Below, one piece after another: positions 53,622 through 63,556 of a stretch of DNA of 64,000 nucleotides (positions within the stretch are counted from its first letter, which is position 1; the number at the start of each line of letters is the position of its first letter). Source of the DNA: 66-474 sp035249175 (GTDB lineage Bacteria > Pseudomonadota > Gammaproteobacteria > Xanthomonadales > Rhodanobacteraceae); assembly GCA_035249175.1 (NCBI GenBank), contig DATFGT010000058.1, positions 1-64,000 on the forward strand, in the 5' to 3' direction. A model generated the notes under the pieces. The model was not told the origin of the DNA. It made no database searches and worked only from the letters and a program-made list of their open reading frames with translations. The translations under genes and the position numbers were made by a program.

Positions 53622-54754
53622 GACGGGAGTCGCCCGCTGCACCCGGCGACGCGCCCGGCGGTCGGGCGCGTCGCGCCTTTCGACGGGGCATCTTGCTCGT
53701 CGTCGTACTGGCCTTGGCTGCGGTACCTCTCATCGACGTGCCGACCGGCGGCGTGTTGCCCGATCGCCTGAACGCGCCGGGAAGCCTGCAGGTACTCGGA
53801 CTGTGCCTGGTATTCGGCGCGCTGGCGATGACCTACGACTTGCTGTTCGGATTCACCGGCCTGCTGTCCTTCGGCCACGCCCTGTTCTTCGCAGCCGGCG
53901 CTTACACGTTCGCAATTGCGGTGACGGTGCTGCACCTGTCCGGACCAGCGGCATTCGGGCTCACGCTGGTGTTCGCCCTCGTGCTGCCGCTGATGGTCGG
54001 CGCGGTCAGCCTGCGCACGAGCGGGATCGCGTTCGCGATGGTCACGCTGGCCTTCGCACAGGCCGGTGCCGTGATCGTCGGACAGGATCCATGGCACGCG
54101 ACAGGGGGCGAACTCGGCTTGGGGATGTCCTACGCCCGGCTCCCGCAGTTTCTCGTCGGGGTAGTGAATACCCGCTACCTGTACTGGATCGGCCTTGGCC
54201 TGCTCATCGTGGTCGCCGGCGTGATCGCCTGGATGCGCGAGTCGGTGACCGGCCGCGTATGGCAAGCCATTCGGGAGAATGAACGCCGCGTTCAAATCCT
54301 CGGCCTGCGCCCGTACACGTTCAAGTTGCTTGCGTTCATGGCCGCCTCCTTCCTCGCGACGATGTGCGGCGTTGCCTATCTGTTGCTCGTCGGTGGAACC
54401 AACCCTTCGATCGCTTCTGCCGAATTCACCCTCACGTTGCTGGTGATGGTGGTGCTCGGCGGCGCGGGAACGCGTTGGGGTGCGCTGATCGGCGGTGTGC
54501 TCTACAGCTTCCTGGACCAGCGCCTAGCGGGGATGGCCGGATCGTCGCTGTTCTCGACGCTGCCGTCACCGCTGCGCGTACCGCTGTCGCAGCCCCTGTT
54601 CATCCTCGGGCTGATCTTCATCCTGGTCATTCTGTTCCGCCCGGCCGGCATCGCGAGCCTGTTCGGCTCGAACGGGACATCCACCCACCCGCTGCGGCGG
54701 TGGCGCCGATGGCTTGGCGCACGTCGTAAGCATGTGCCACGCCCGACCAGATGA
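53618..54754 (+). CDS. LivM-type ABC importer permease
   Basis: A 378-residue permease with about nine helices after a basic, Arg-rich cytoplasmic N-terminus (GGRARRAFRRG). It has the family's MTYDLLFGFTGLLSFGHALF, MVTLAFAQAGAVIVGQDPWH, an EAA-type loop in WQAIRENERRVQILGLRPYT, and FTLTLLVMVVLGGAGTRWGA. It completes the importer. The C-terminus is extended by a basic tail (WRRWLGARRKHVPRPTR). It is the last gene of the operon; a 251-base gap to typA follows. Confidence 0.92.
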   Translation: MRRESPAAPGDAPGGRARRAFRRGILLVVVLALAAVPLIDVPTGGVLPDRLNAPGSLQVLGLCLVFGALAMTYDLLFGFTGLLSFGHALFFAAGAYTFAIAVTVLHLSGPAAFGLTLVFALVLPLMVGAVSLRTSGIAFAMVTLAFAQAGAVIVGQDPWHATGGELGLGMSYARLPQFLVGVVNTRYLYWIGLGLLIVVAGVIAWMRESVTGRVWQAIRENERRVQILGLRPYTFKLLAFMAASFLATMCGVAYLLLVGGTNPSIASAEFTLTLLVMVVLGGAGTRWGALIGGVLYSFLDQRLAGMAGSSLFSTLPSPLRVPLSQPLFILGLIFILVILFRPAGIASLFGSNGTSTHPLRRWRRWLGARRKHVPRPTR

Positions 54755-54832
54755 CGTGCGAGCCGACACCCGCACGCGCGGAGTCCAGTCGCCAGCCACA
54801 TGATCCCGACGCAGGCTCCAGGGGCGCGCCAT

Positions 54833-54878
54833 AGCTTTCCCTGCCGGCGTGCCTGTCGCTACGCCCAGGCAGAAAGCT
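54833..54878. other. Imperfect long hairpin after the importer operon
   Basis: AGCTTTCCCTGCC and GGCAGAAAGCT pair with a two-base bulge across a 22-base loop that itself can form TGCCTG/CAGGCA. It could end the importer transcript or shape the typA leader. There is no T-run. The other roughly 200 bases of this 251-base gap hold no gene that I can see. Confidence 0.35.
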
Positions 54879-54923
54879 GAATGATTCCTCTTTGCCAATG
54901 CGGCGCCCGGGTTCCGCAACGGG

Positions 54924-54929
54924 TATAAT
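54924..54929 (+). promoter_or_regulatory. -10 element (TATAAT) upstream of typA
   Basis: A perfect TATAAT lies 76 bases before the typA ATG in otherwise GC-rich sequence. No good -35 sits at 16-18 bases; the nearest, TTGCCA, is 26 bases away. It could be an extended -10 or activator-dependent promoter. Confidence 0.45.
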
Positions 54930-55005
54930 GAGTGGACGGCATTGAAGTGCCGCCCCCTGAATTCCCCATGACCTGCCGCACTCCGCGGCTCTTTCGCGTG
55001 CCCCA

Positions 55006-56853
<1,848 letters not shown>

Positions 56854-56879
56854 CTAAACCGCTTGCGCCGCGCGCCGGC

Positions 56880-57884
56880 TCAACGACAACTTTCCGGCAG
56901 ATAGCGATCGCGGATGTCGGGGCTGCTGCAATGCCAGTGCAAGCGCGCGGCATTGCCCGTCGGTGAAATCACCACGTGCCCGCCGCGGAGCGTGTCGCTC
57001 GCCTCATTGCCATAAGTGACCACTACCTTGCCACCCGCCACGCGCACGCTGGTGACGTAGCGCGCACGGATCGCTTCGGGCTTCGGCAGTCCGAGCACAC
57101 GATTGTTTTCCGGAAGTGCGCCGCGCTCGCCGATGTATTCGGCAACCAGCGCGCGGGCGCGCTCTGTCAGTTCGACGCCTTGTGCGACTTGCGCACGCAA
57201 CGCATGACTCTGATACGCCGGAATCGCAAATGCGGCCAGGAAGCTGGTGACCGGCAATACCAGGAACAATCCGGCCCCGATCACCACCAGCGCGATGCCC
57301 CAGCCTGGCATGCCATTCACTGCCGGTGACGTCATTGGTTCGCGGATCGCCGTCGGTTCGTGCCACCCCGTCAGTCCTGTTTTGCGCACCACGCAGCACC
57401 CGGCCATGTCATCGTGCAACGCCTGCTTGCGCGCGGTCCAACCCGCAAGAAGAAATCCGATGCCCAGCGAAAGGATTGATACGAATTTTCCGAAGTAGCG
57501 ACCGCTGGCGCGGGCGAAACCGATCCGCCCCCCGTATTCATCCGTCACCTGCAATCCCAGCGCCAGTTTTCCGATCGTGGCCTGCCAGCGCGAGGATTCA
57601 CACACCGCGAAGTAAAGCCACACCACCACGATCCCGAACGGCTGCAATACGAGGTCGATCAGCTCCACCATTGCCGATCCGTGGCCGCCGCCCAGCAATG
57701 CCCACGGCACCATGATCCAGACGCCGAAACACAACACCACGGTCCAGTGGATCGCGGAGAAGACTACGAAATCGATGAACACGGCAGCGGCGCGCCGCCA
57801 GAAACCGGCATACAGCCCCGGCTGGCTGCGCCGCACCGGCAACATCGGCAAGCCGTTTGCGAAGGCGGTGTCGGGTGAAGTCAT
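56880..57884 (-). CDS. RDD membrane domain fused to a type IV pilin-like domain
   Basis: A 334-residue protein. The first part (about 25-165) is an RDD domain with membrane helices (AGFWRRAAAVFIDFVVFSAI, QATIGKLALGLQVTDEYGGR, ARKQALHDDMAG). The second begins with a further helix, GWGIALVVIGAGLFLVLPVT, then FAIPAYQSHALRAQVAQG. It continues like the globular part of PilA, with GKVVVTYGNEAS and the closing disulfide pair HWHCSSPDIRDRYLPESC. It is therefore an inner-membrane protein with a pilin head attached, and a prepilin peptidase site (G-F-T-L-x-E) is not evident. I chose ATG 57884 over an upstream GTG. Its function is unknown. Confidence 0.8.
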   Translation of the reverse strand: MTSPDTAFANGLPMLPVRRSQPGLYAGFWRRAAAVFIDFVVFSAIHWTVVLCFGVWIMVPWALLGGGHGSAMVELIDLVLQPFGIVVVWLYFAVCESSRWQATIGKLALGLQVTDEYGGRIGFARASGRYFGKFVSILSLGIGFLLAGWTARKQALHDDMAGCCVVRKTGLTGWHEPTAIREPMTSPAVNGMPGWGIALVVIGAGLFLVLPVTSFLAAFAIPAYQSHALRAQVAQGVELTERARALVAEYIGERGALPENNRVLGLPKPEAIRARYVTSVRVAGGKVVVTYGNEASDTLRGGHVVISPTGNAARLHWHCSSPDIRDRYLPESCR

Positions 57885-57946
57885 CCGGGATGATGGTGGC
57901 ACAGCCGCCGAGCCGCGTCATCTGCAGCCATGCAACAATGTGCGGC

Positions 57947-58462
57947 ATGACTTCGCGCACGCGCACGATATTGCCGGACGTGCTGGCGCCCGGTTTGTGC
58001 GTCGTGTTCTGCGGCACTGCGCCCGGCACGCGCTCCGCGCGCGAGGGCGCCTACTACGCGCATCCCGGCAACTATTTCTGGCGCACGTTGTTCACGACCG
58101 GCATGACGCCGCGTCTGCTTGCACCACGCGAATTCCATACGGTGCTGCAATTCGGCATCGGACTGACCGACGTCGCCAAACACGACTTCGGCTCCGATTC
58201 GGAATTGCCGCGGGGCGCGTTCGATGCGAAGGCGCTGCGACGCAAACTCGCGCGCTACAAACCACGCATCGTCGCCTTCACCAGCAAGAACGCGGCGCGG
58301 GCCGCGTTGGGCCTGTCGCCCGGCGCGTACCCGTACGGCCCGCAGGAATCGCACATCGCGCAATCGCGCATCTTCGTGCTGCCCTCGCCGTCCGGACAAG
58401 CGCGCGGATTCTGGAATATCGAACCGTGGCGGCAGTTGGCGCGGCTTGCAAGCAAAATGTAG
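57947..58462 (+). CDS. mug: G:T/U mismatch-specific DNA glycosylase
   Basis: A 171-residue member of the Mug/TDG group of uracil-DNA glycosylases. It removes uracil, ethenocytosine or thymine opposite G. Motif 1 is seen in VVFCGTAPGTRSAREGAYYA (with the GxxPG loop) and the HPGNYFWRTL segment. The distal intercalation loop lies in LPSPSGQAR. MTSRTRTILPD is chosen as start because it aligns with the family, and upstream codons are not homologous. Its TAG stop codon forms the first three bases of a REP-like element shared with the convergent DAHP synthase gene. Confidence 0.85.
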   Translation: MTSRTRTILPDVLAPGLCVVFCGTAPGTRSAREGAYYAHPGNYFWRTLFTTGMTPRLLAPREFHTVLQFGIGLTDVAKHDFGSDSELPRGAFDAKALRRKLARYKPRIVAFTSKNAARAALGLSPGAYPYGPQESHIAQSRIFVLPSPSGQARGFWNIEPWRQLARLASKM

Positions 58463-58515
58463 GGCGGGTTTCAACCCGCCATTGCAATTCGAACAGCGGG
58501 TCAAGACCCGCCCTA
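58460..58515. repeat. REP-like palindromic doublet that provides both flanking stop codons
   Basis: TAGGGCGGG at the left and CCCGCCCTA at the right are inverted copies of each other. Two hairpins lie inside: GGCGGGTT-TC-AACCCGCC (58463-58480) and GCGGGTC-AA-GACCCGC (58496-58511). The left TAG is the mug stop, and the right CTA is the complementary TAG that ends the DAHP synthase gene. Confidence 0.85.
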
Positions 58516-59907
58516 TACGGTGGCGACCGGGTTGCCGGATTTGCGCACGATCAGCATCGCCAATTCCAGCGACTGTTCGTAGTTGAGTCGCGGATCGACG
58601 GTCGACCGATACGCCCGCGCGAGGTCGGCCTCGGACAGGTCGCGCGCACCGCCCATGCATTCGGTGACGTCCTCGCCGGTCAATTCAAGATGCACGCCTC
58701 CGAGGTACGTGCCCGCCGCGGCGTGGATATCGAACGCCTGTTCCAGTTCGCTGCGGATGTTGGCGAAGCGCCGGGTCTTGACACCGCTGCCGAGTTTCTC
58801 GGTATTGCCGTGCATGGGGTCGCACACCCACAGCACGCGCCTGCCGGTCGCCTGCACGGCCTCGATCAAGCGCGGCAAGTGTTGGCCGATACCGCCCGCA
58901 CCCATGCGATGGACAAGGGTCAGGCGACCCGGCTCGTCATCCGGATTCAGGATGTCGACCAACTGTCGCAACTGCTCCGCGTGCATCGCAGGCCCGATCT
59001 TGATCGCAATCGGGTTGCGGATGCCGCGGCAGAATTCCACATGCGCGCCATCCAGCGCCGCGGTACGCATGCCGATCCACGGGAAATGGGTGGACAAGTC
59101 GAACCAGCCCCACTGGCGCGGCACCTGACGCGTCAAGGCTTGTTCGTAGTGCAACAGCAGCGCCTCATGCGAGGTGTAGAAATCCGCGCGCTGGAAACTT
59201 GCGATCGGCCCGGCCAGTGTTTCCATGAAATGCATCGCGCCGGAAATGCCCTCGACCATCTGCCTGTAATCGGCCGCCAAGGGCGAGCGTTCCACCCACG
59301 CAAGGTTCCAGTATTCGGGATGGTGCAGGTCGGCGAACCCTCCGTCGATCAACGCGCGCACGAAGTTCATGGTCATCGCAGAACGCGCGTGGCCTTCCAG
59401 CATGCGCTTGGGATCGGGACGCCGCGCTTCCGGGGTGAACTCGGCGCCGTTGACCAGTTCGCCCCGATACACCGGCAAGGTTACGCCGTCGATGGTTTCG
59501 GTGTCGGCCGAGCGCGGCTTGGCGTATTGGCCGGCGAAACGTCCGACGCGCAGCACCGGCATGCGCAGCCCATGCACCAGCACCAGGCTCATTTGCAGCA
59601 ACACCTTCAGGCGATTGGCGATCACCTCGTTGTTGCAGTCGGCGAAGGTTTCCGCGCAATCGCCGCCCTGCAGCAGGAAGCGCTTGCCCTGCTGGGCTTC
59701 AGCCAGCAGCGACTTCAACGCCAACACCTCCCACGATGTCACCAAGGGCGGCAGGGCTCCCAGCCGCTGCATGGCCGATTGCAATTCCGCGGCATCTTCG
59801 TAGTGCGGCATCTGCGCCGCCGGGTGGCTTTGCCAGCTCCCAACTTTCCACGGGCGTGCTTCCCGCACCGGACGCAAGGTCGTCCGCGACGCTTCTGAAC
59901 CTGCCAT
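58513..59907 (-). CDS. Class II 3-deoxy-7-phosphoheptulonate (DAHP) synthase
   Basis: A 464-residue plant-like (class II) DAHP synthase, which joins phosphoenolpyruvate and erythrose-4-phosphate at the entry to aromatic biosynthesis. Marker segments are FLLQGGDCAETFADCNNEVI (metal Cys), RVGRFAGQYAKPRSA, NPIAIKIGPAM, TLVHRMGAGGIGQHLP, and WVCDPMHGNTEK with metal ligands. This class differs from E. coli AroF/G/H. The ATG is chosen over a TTG two codons earlier because GAGGAA lies eight bases ahead. It overlaps almost end to end with dsbB upstream (two-base gap), so the two are cotranscribed. Confidence 0.95.
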   Translation of the reverse strand: MAGSEASRTTLRPVREARPWKVGSWQSHPAAQMPHYEDAAELQSAMQRLGALPPLVTSWEVLALKSLLAEAQQGKRFLLQGGDCAETFADCNNEVIANRLKVLLQMSLVLVHGLRMPVLRVGRFAGQYAKPRSADTETIDGVTLPVYRGELVNGAEFTPEARRPDPKRMLEGHARSAMTMNFVRALIDGGFADLHHPEYWNLAWVERSPLAADYRQMVEGISGAMHFMETLAGPIASFQRADFYTSHEALLLHYEQALTRQVPRQWGWFDLSTHFPWIGMRTAALDGAHVEFCRGIRNPIAIKIGPAMHAEQLRQLVDILNPDDEPGRLTLVHRMGAGGIGQHLPRLIEAVQATGRRVLWVCDPMHGNTEKLGSGVKTRRFANIRSELEQAFDIHAAAGTYLGGVHLELTGEDVTECMGGARDLSEADLARAYRSTVDPRLNYEQSLELAMLIVRKSGNPVATV

Positions 59908-59909
59908 GT

Positions 59910-60461
59910 TCAATTCCTCGTGGCGCGCAGCGTGCGCACACCACCCAATTTATTGCTGCGCGGCCGCGGCAGCAATGCCCAGACACCGAGCAGGACGTAC
60001 CAGATCAGCGCCCAGCCGGCCATCGACAACCCGAGGAACCTCCACGTCACCGCTGCGCAATTCCCGTCGCCGTGCAGAATCACCGCCATGAACCGGCCGA
60101 GCGGCATTGAACCTTGCTGCAGCATGGCAACGAGGGTGCCGAAGCTCGCGCCGCAGGCCGGAACCTGATCCGCCGGCAACGACTGCAACCACAACTGGCG
60201 GACGGACATCGCAATGCCGAACAACGCACCGATCAGCACCAGCACGATGTAGGTCCGGCGCCCCCCTGCGCGCGGCGCATGCAGCGCGCCGATGAGGAAA
60301 AACAACCCCATCCATACGAACGCGACCCGCTGCAGCACGCACAGGTAGCACGGCATCTGGTTCTGGTACAGCTCCTCGTATAGCGCGTAACCCAGCAAGG
60401 CCACGCAGATCAGGAAGCCGAGCAGGAAGGCGATGCGGAAAGACCAGCGGAATGGATTCAT
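59910..60461 (-). CDS. dsbB: Disulfide bond formation protein B
   Basis: A 183-residue inner-membrane quinone-linked oxidase of DsbA with four helices. The first redox pair is CYLC (C38/C41) in the periplasmic loop after helix 1. The second pair is in the larger loop: a Cys in PACGASFG, and another in HGDGNCAAVTWRFLGLSMAG. The quinone-binding Arg lies in LQRVAF. MNPFRWSF is chosen over an earlier ATG because it starts at the usual point just before helix 1. It lies directly upstream of the DAHP synthase gene. Confidence 0.92.
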   Translation of the reverse strand: MNPFRWSFRIAFLLGFLICVALLGYALYEELYQNQMPCYLCVLQRVAFVWMGLFFLIGALHAPRAGGRRTYIVLVLIGALFGIAMSVRQLWLQSLPADQVPACGASFGTLVAMLQQGSMPLGRFMAVILHGDGNCAAVTWRFLGLSMAGWALIWYVLLGVWALLPRPRSNKLGGVRTLRATRN

Positions 60462-60531
60462 GGCCAGTGCGGAAAACGAGCGGACGCGCAACAGTAGCGT
60501 TTCCAGGGATGCCTGTCATGTCGTGCAACAA

Positions 60532-60554
60532 AAACCCGGCCATGGGCCGGGTTT
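60532..60554 (-). terminator. Terminator of the rpsM-rplQ operon
   Basis: On the minus strand AAACCCGGCC-CAT-GGCCGGGTTT is a perfect 10-bp stem, with its T-tract continuing to TTTTT, 24 bases after the rplQ stop codon. It marks the end of the ribosomal operon. Confidence 0.85.
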
Positions 60555-60578
60555 CCGGTTTGACGCGGTTTCAGCGGA

Positions 60579-60962
60579 TCAATCTTCAGCGGCCGGCTGC
60601 ACCTGTGGACGGTCGACCAGTTCGACATAGGCCATCGGCGCGTTGTCGCCATCGCGGAAACCGCACTTGATGATCCGCAGGTAGCCACCCTTGCGCTCGC
60701 GATAACGCGGGCCGAGTTCCACGAACAGCTTGCCGACCGCCTGCTTGTCACGCAGCCGCGCGAAGGCAAGGCGGCGGTTTGCGACGCCGTCGACCTTGGC
60801 CAGCGTGATCAGCGGTTCGGCGACGCGGCGCAGATCCTTGGCCTTGGGCAGGGTGGTGCGGATCAGTTCGTGCTTGATCAGCGAAGCCGCCATGTTCTTG
60901 TACATGGCTTCGCGATGGGCACTGGTCCGATTGAGTTTGCGTCCGGATTTGAGGTGGCGCAT
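60579..60962 (-). CDS. rplQ: Ribosomal protein bL17
   Basis: A 127-residue 50S protein with the invariant start MRHLKSGRKLNRTSAHREAM, then LIKHELIRTTLPKAKDLRRV and GYLRIIKCGFRDGDNAPMAY. It is located near the exit tunnel and is the final gene of the alpha operon. A 259-base gap separates it from rpoA, which is longer than the usual few tens of bases. I saw no gene or terminator in that gap, only low-GC patches (TTCTCTCTATTGTTATG) that might hold a secondary promoter. Confidence 0.97.
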   Translation of the reverse strand: MRHLKSGRKLNRTSAHREAMYKNMAASLIKHELIRTTLPKAKDLRRVAEPLITLAKVDGVANRRLAFARLRDKQAVGKLFVELGPRYRERKGGYLRIIKCGFRDGDNAPMAYVELVDRPQVQPAAED

Positions 60963-61221
60963 GTTGAATTCTCTCTATTGTTATGAAGAACCTGGGACCT
61001 GCCCAAGAACCCCGCGGATATCCGCTTTTGAATACCAAAGTGCTCGTCAAAGCGAGCTTTTGTGAAAAGTCAGGGCATGGACGCCCGTTCTGATGCCGAA
61101 AACTTTGAAACCGCAGGAGTCCATTCCCTTCACTGACGCAGCGATCATGGACGATCGCACAAATAAACGAACGGGAAGTCACGCGCGAGCAGGCCACGCC
61201 CAGCGCGAGACCGCCACAAAA

Positions 61222-62220
61222 TCAACCAAGCTGCATACCCGACGAAATCCCGGCCGGCGGCCAGTTTTCCAGCTTGGTGCCGAGCGCGAGACCCTTGGCG
61301 CCGAGTACATCCTTGATCTCGGTGAGCGACTTCTTGCCGAGGTTCGGGGTCTTCAGCAGTTCGACTTCGGTCTTCTGCACCAGGTCGCCGATGTAGTAGA
61401 TGCTCTCGGCTTTGAGGCAATTGGCCGAACGCACGGTGAGTTCCAGATCGTCGATCGGACGCAGCAGCAGCGGCGAGACGCCGGCCTTGTCCTTCTCCGA
61501 CTCGGTGGACTCGCGGCTCTTGAAATCGCCGAAGACGGAAAGCTGTTCGTGCAAGGTCTGCGCGGCCTGGCGCACAGCCTCATCGACCGCCACGGTGCCA
61601 TTGGTTTCGACGTCCAGCACCAGCTTGTCGAGGTTGGTGCGCTGCTCGACGCGCGCGGCATCCACCGAGTAGGCGACGCGACGCACCGGGCAGAACGAGG
61701 CATCGATCTGCAGGCGGCCGATCGGACGCGCTTCCTCATCAGGATTCGCGCGGCTGACCGCCGGCTGGTAACCGATACCGCGGCGCGCCTTGAGGCGGAT
61801 GTTGAGCGCGACATCCTTGGTCAGGTGGCAGATCACGTGCTCGGGGTTGACGATTTCCACGGTATGGTCAACGGTGATGTCACCCGCGGTGACCACGCCC
61901 TTGCCCTTCTTGGAAAGGGTGAGGTTGGCTTCGTCGGTGCCGTTCAGGCGGATCGCCACGCCCTTGAGGTTCAGCAACACCTCGATCACGTCTTCCTGCA
62001 AACCTTCCAGCGTGGTGTATTCGTGCAACACGCCTTCGATTTCGGCTTCGACGATGGCCGCGCCCGCGATGGACGACAGCAGCACGCGCCGCAGCGCGTT
62101 TCCGAGCGTGTGGCCGTAGCCGCGTTCCAGCGGCTCGACGACAACGCGCGCGTGATTCGGTCCGACGGGTTCGACTTTCAGACCACGCGGACGCAAGACC
62201 TGGGTGGAAGAGACTGCCAT
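61222..62220 (-). CDS. rpoA: RNA polymerase alpha subunit
   Basis: A 332-residue alpha subunit. The N-terminal dimerisation domain has RGYGHTLGNALRRVLLSSI and LNLKGVAIRL. The C-terminal domain (about 245-325) has the DNA-contact helix-hairpin-helix CLKAESIYYIGDLVQKTEVE LLK and NLGKKSLTEIKDVL. It binds UP elements and activators. The length is near the 329 of E. coli. Order rpsD-rpoA-rplQ is the standard alpha-operon order, with a 138-base gap upstream after rpsD. Confidence 0.97.
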   Translation of the reverse strand: MAVSSTQVLRPRGLKVEPVGPNHARVVVEPLERGYGHTLGNALRRVLLSSIAGAAIVEAEIEGVLHEYTTLEGLQEDVIEVLLNLKGVAIRLNGTDEANLTLSKKGKGVVTAGDITVDHTVEIVNPEHVICHLTKDVALNIRLKARRGIGYQPAVSRANPDEEARPIGRLQIDASFCPVRRVAYSVDAARVEQRTNLDKLVLDVETNGTVAVDEAVRQAAQTLHEQLSVFGDFKSRESTESEKDKAGVSPLLLRPIDDLELTVRSANCLKAESIYYIGDLVQKTEVELLKTPNLGKKSLTEIKDVLGAKGLALGTKLENWPPAGISSGMQLG

Positions 62221-62358
62221 GGGCTACTCCGGAAGATCACAGGTGGAGCCGCGCAGGATTCGGGCTCCGATAATGCAACACCGGAACGGCCTCGCCGTCC
62301 GGCTTGCGTCGGTGGCGCAGGCGGCACCCTGAGGGTCCGCCGCGCCGGCTGCAACGCG

Positions 62359-62988
62359 TTACTTCGAATACAATTCGACGATCAGCGCTTCGTTGATGTC
62401 GGTGGGCAGGTCGGCACGATCCGGCATGGTCTTGAACACGCCCGCCGCATTCTTCGCATCGACTTCGATCCAACCCGGACGCAGGTCCATGCTTTCCGAA
62501 ACCTTCAGCGCTTCCTGCACGCGCAACTGCTTCTGCGCGCGTTCCGTGAGCTTGACCTCATCGCCTGGACGGATCGCCAGCGAAGGCACGTTGGTCTTCT
62601 TGCCGTTGACCATGATGGCCTTGTGCGAGACCAATTGACGTGCCTGTGCGCGGGTCACCGCAAAACCCATGCGGTACACCACGTTGTCGAGGCGGGCCTC
62701 CAGCATGCGCAACAGGTTTTCACCGGTGTTGCCCTTCAGCTGGGTGGCCTTCTTGTAGTAATTGCCGAACTGGCGCTCGAGCACGCCGTAGATGCGCTTG
62801 ACCTTCTGCTTCTCGCGCAACTGCACCGCGTAGTCGGATGGACGCGAGCGCTTGGCTGCGACGCCGTGCTGGCCGGGCTTGTTGTCGAACTTGCACTTGG
62901 AATCGATCGCGCGCGCCGGACTCTTCAGCGACAGGTCGGCGCCTTCGCGACGGGCCAGCTTGCAGGTGGGACCACGATAACGTGCCAT
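62359..62988 (-). CDS. rpsD: Ribosomal protein uS4
   Basis: A 209-residue 30S assembly protein with MARYRGPTCKLARREGADLS, KQKVKRIYGVLERQFGNYYK and the S4 RNA-binding domain (RLDNVVYRMGFAVTRAQARQ). It binds 16S rRNA, and in E. coli it also represses the alpha operon. The start MARYRG is chosen; an ATG 12 codons upstream lies inside the rpsK gene and is not homologous. Just one base separates its start codon from the rpsK stop codon. Confidence 0.97.
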   Translation of the reverse strand: MARYRGPTCKLARREGADLSLKSPARAIDSKCKFDNKPGQHGVAAKRSRPSDYAVQLREKQKVKRIYGVLERQFGNYYKKATQLKGNTGENLLRMLEARLDNVVYRMGFAVTRAQARQLVSHKAIMVNGKKTNVPSLAIRPGDEVKLTERAQKQLRVQEALKVSESMDLRPGWIEVDAKNAAGVFKTMPDRADLPTDINEALIVELYSK

Positions 62989-62989
62989 G

Positions 62990-63379
62990 TCAGACCCTCC
63001 GCTTCTTGGGCGGACGGCAGCCATTGTGCGGAATCGGCGTGACGTCGATGATGTTGGTGACCTTGTAGCCGAGCGCGTTCAGGGAGCGTACCGCCGACTC
63101 GCGGCCCGGACCCGGTCCCTTGATGCGCACTTCCAGCGACTTGACGCCGTAGTCCAGCGCCACGCGTCCGGCCTTTTCCGCCGCGACCTGCGCGGCGAAC
63201 GGCGTGGACTTGCGCGAACCGCGGAAACCCGCGCCACCCGCGGTCGCCCACGACAGCGCATTGCCCTGGCGATCGGTGATGGTGACGATGGTGTTGTTGA
63301 AGGAAGCCTGGACGTGGGCGACACCGTCAACGACGACGCGCTTGGTCTTCTTCTTCGGCTTGGCTGCTGGTTTGTCCAT
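62990..63379 (-). CDS. rpsK: Ribosomal protein uS11
   Basis: A 129-residue 30S platform protein, recognisable by HVQASFNNTIVTITDRQGNA, WATAGGAGFRGSRKSTPFAA and the basic C-terminus NGCRPPKKRRV. It is one residue longer or shorter than the usual 129 at most. It is followed at once by rpsD. A 172-base gap separates it from rpsM, much longer than normal for this operon and holding a possible 50-codon ORF. Confidence 0.97.
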   Translation of the reverse strand: MDKPAAKPKKKTKRVVVDGVAHVQASFNNTIVTITDRQGNALSWATAGGAGFRGSRKSTPFAAQVAAEKAGRVALDYGVKSLEVRIKGPGPGRESAVRSLNALGYKVTNIIDVTPIPHNGCRPPKKRRV

Positions 63380-63403
63380 GGGTTGTCCGTCAGTAAATCT
63401 CGT

Positions 63404-63556
63404 TCAGTGTTCGATGAGCGATTTGAAAGCGTTACGAGCGAAGCTGCGCGAACTGCCGACTGAATCGGCTGGGACGCCGATTTGAACGCCGCAGGCGGCC
63501 CGAAGGGCGAGCCACATGGACGAGGCGAGTTGCGCAGCAGCTTTCACATCGCTCAT
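63404..63556 (-). CDS. Possible 50-residue ORF coupled to rpsM
   Basis: An ATG overlaps the rpsM stop codon (ATGA) and opens 50 codons: MSDVKAAAQLASSMW and so on, ending FARNAFKSLIEH. It fills nearly all the unusual gap between rpsM and rpsK. There is no known family, signal peptide or clear motif. It could be a leader peptide, an insertion remnant, a repeat-derived ORF or chance. A GC-rich hairpin patch (GCCGCAGGCGGC) lies in its middle. Confidence 0.3.
   Translation of the reverse strand: MSDVKAAAQLASSMWLALRAACGVQIGVPADSVGSSRSFARNAFKSLIEH

Noticed and set aside
54892..54929. TTGCCA...TATAAT as a full sigma-70 promoter for typA
   Set aside because: The spacer is 26 bases, far outside 16-18, so only the -10 element is kept as a low-confidence feature.
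61093..63042. 649-codon plus-strand ORF opposite rpoA and rpsD
   Set aside because: It lies entirely antisense to highly conserved ribosomal and polymerase genes and shows no family features.
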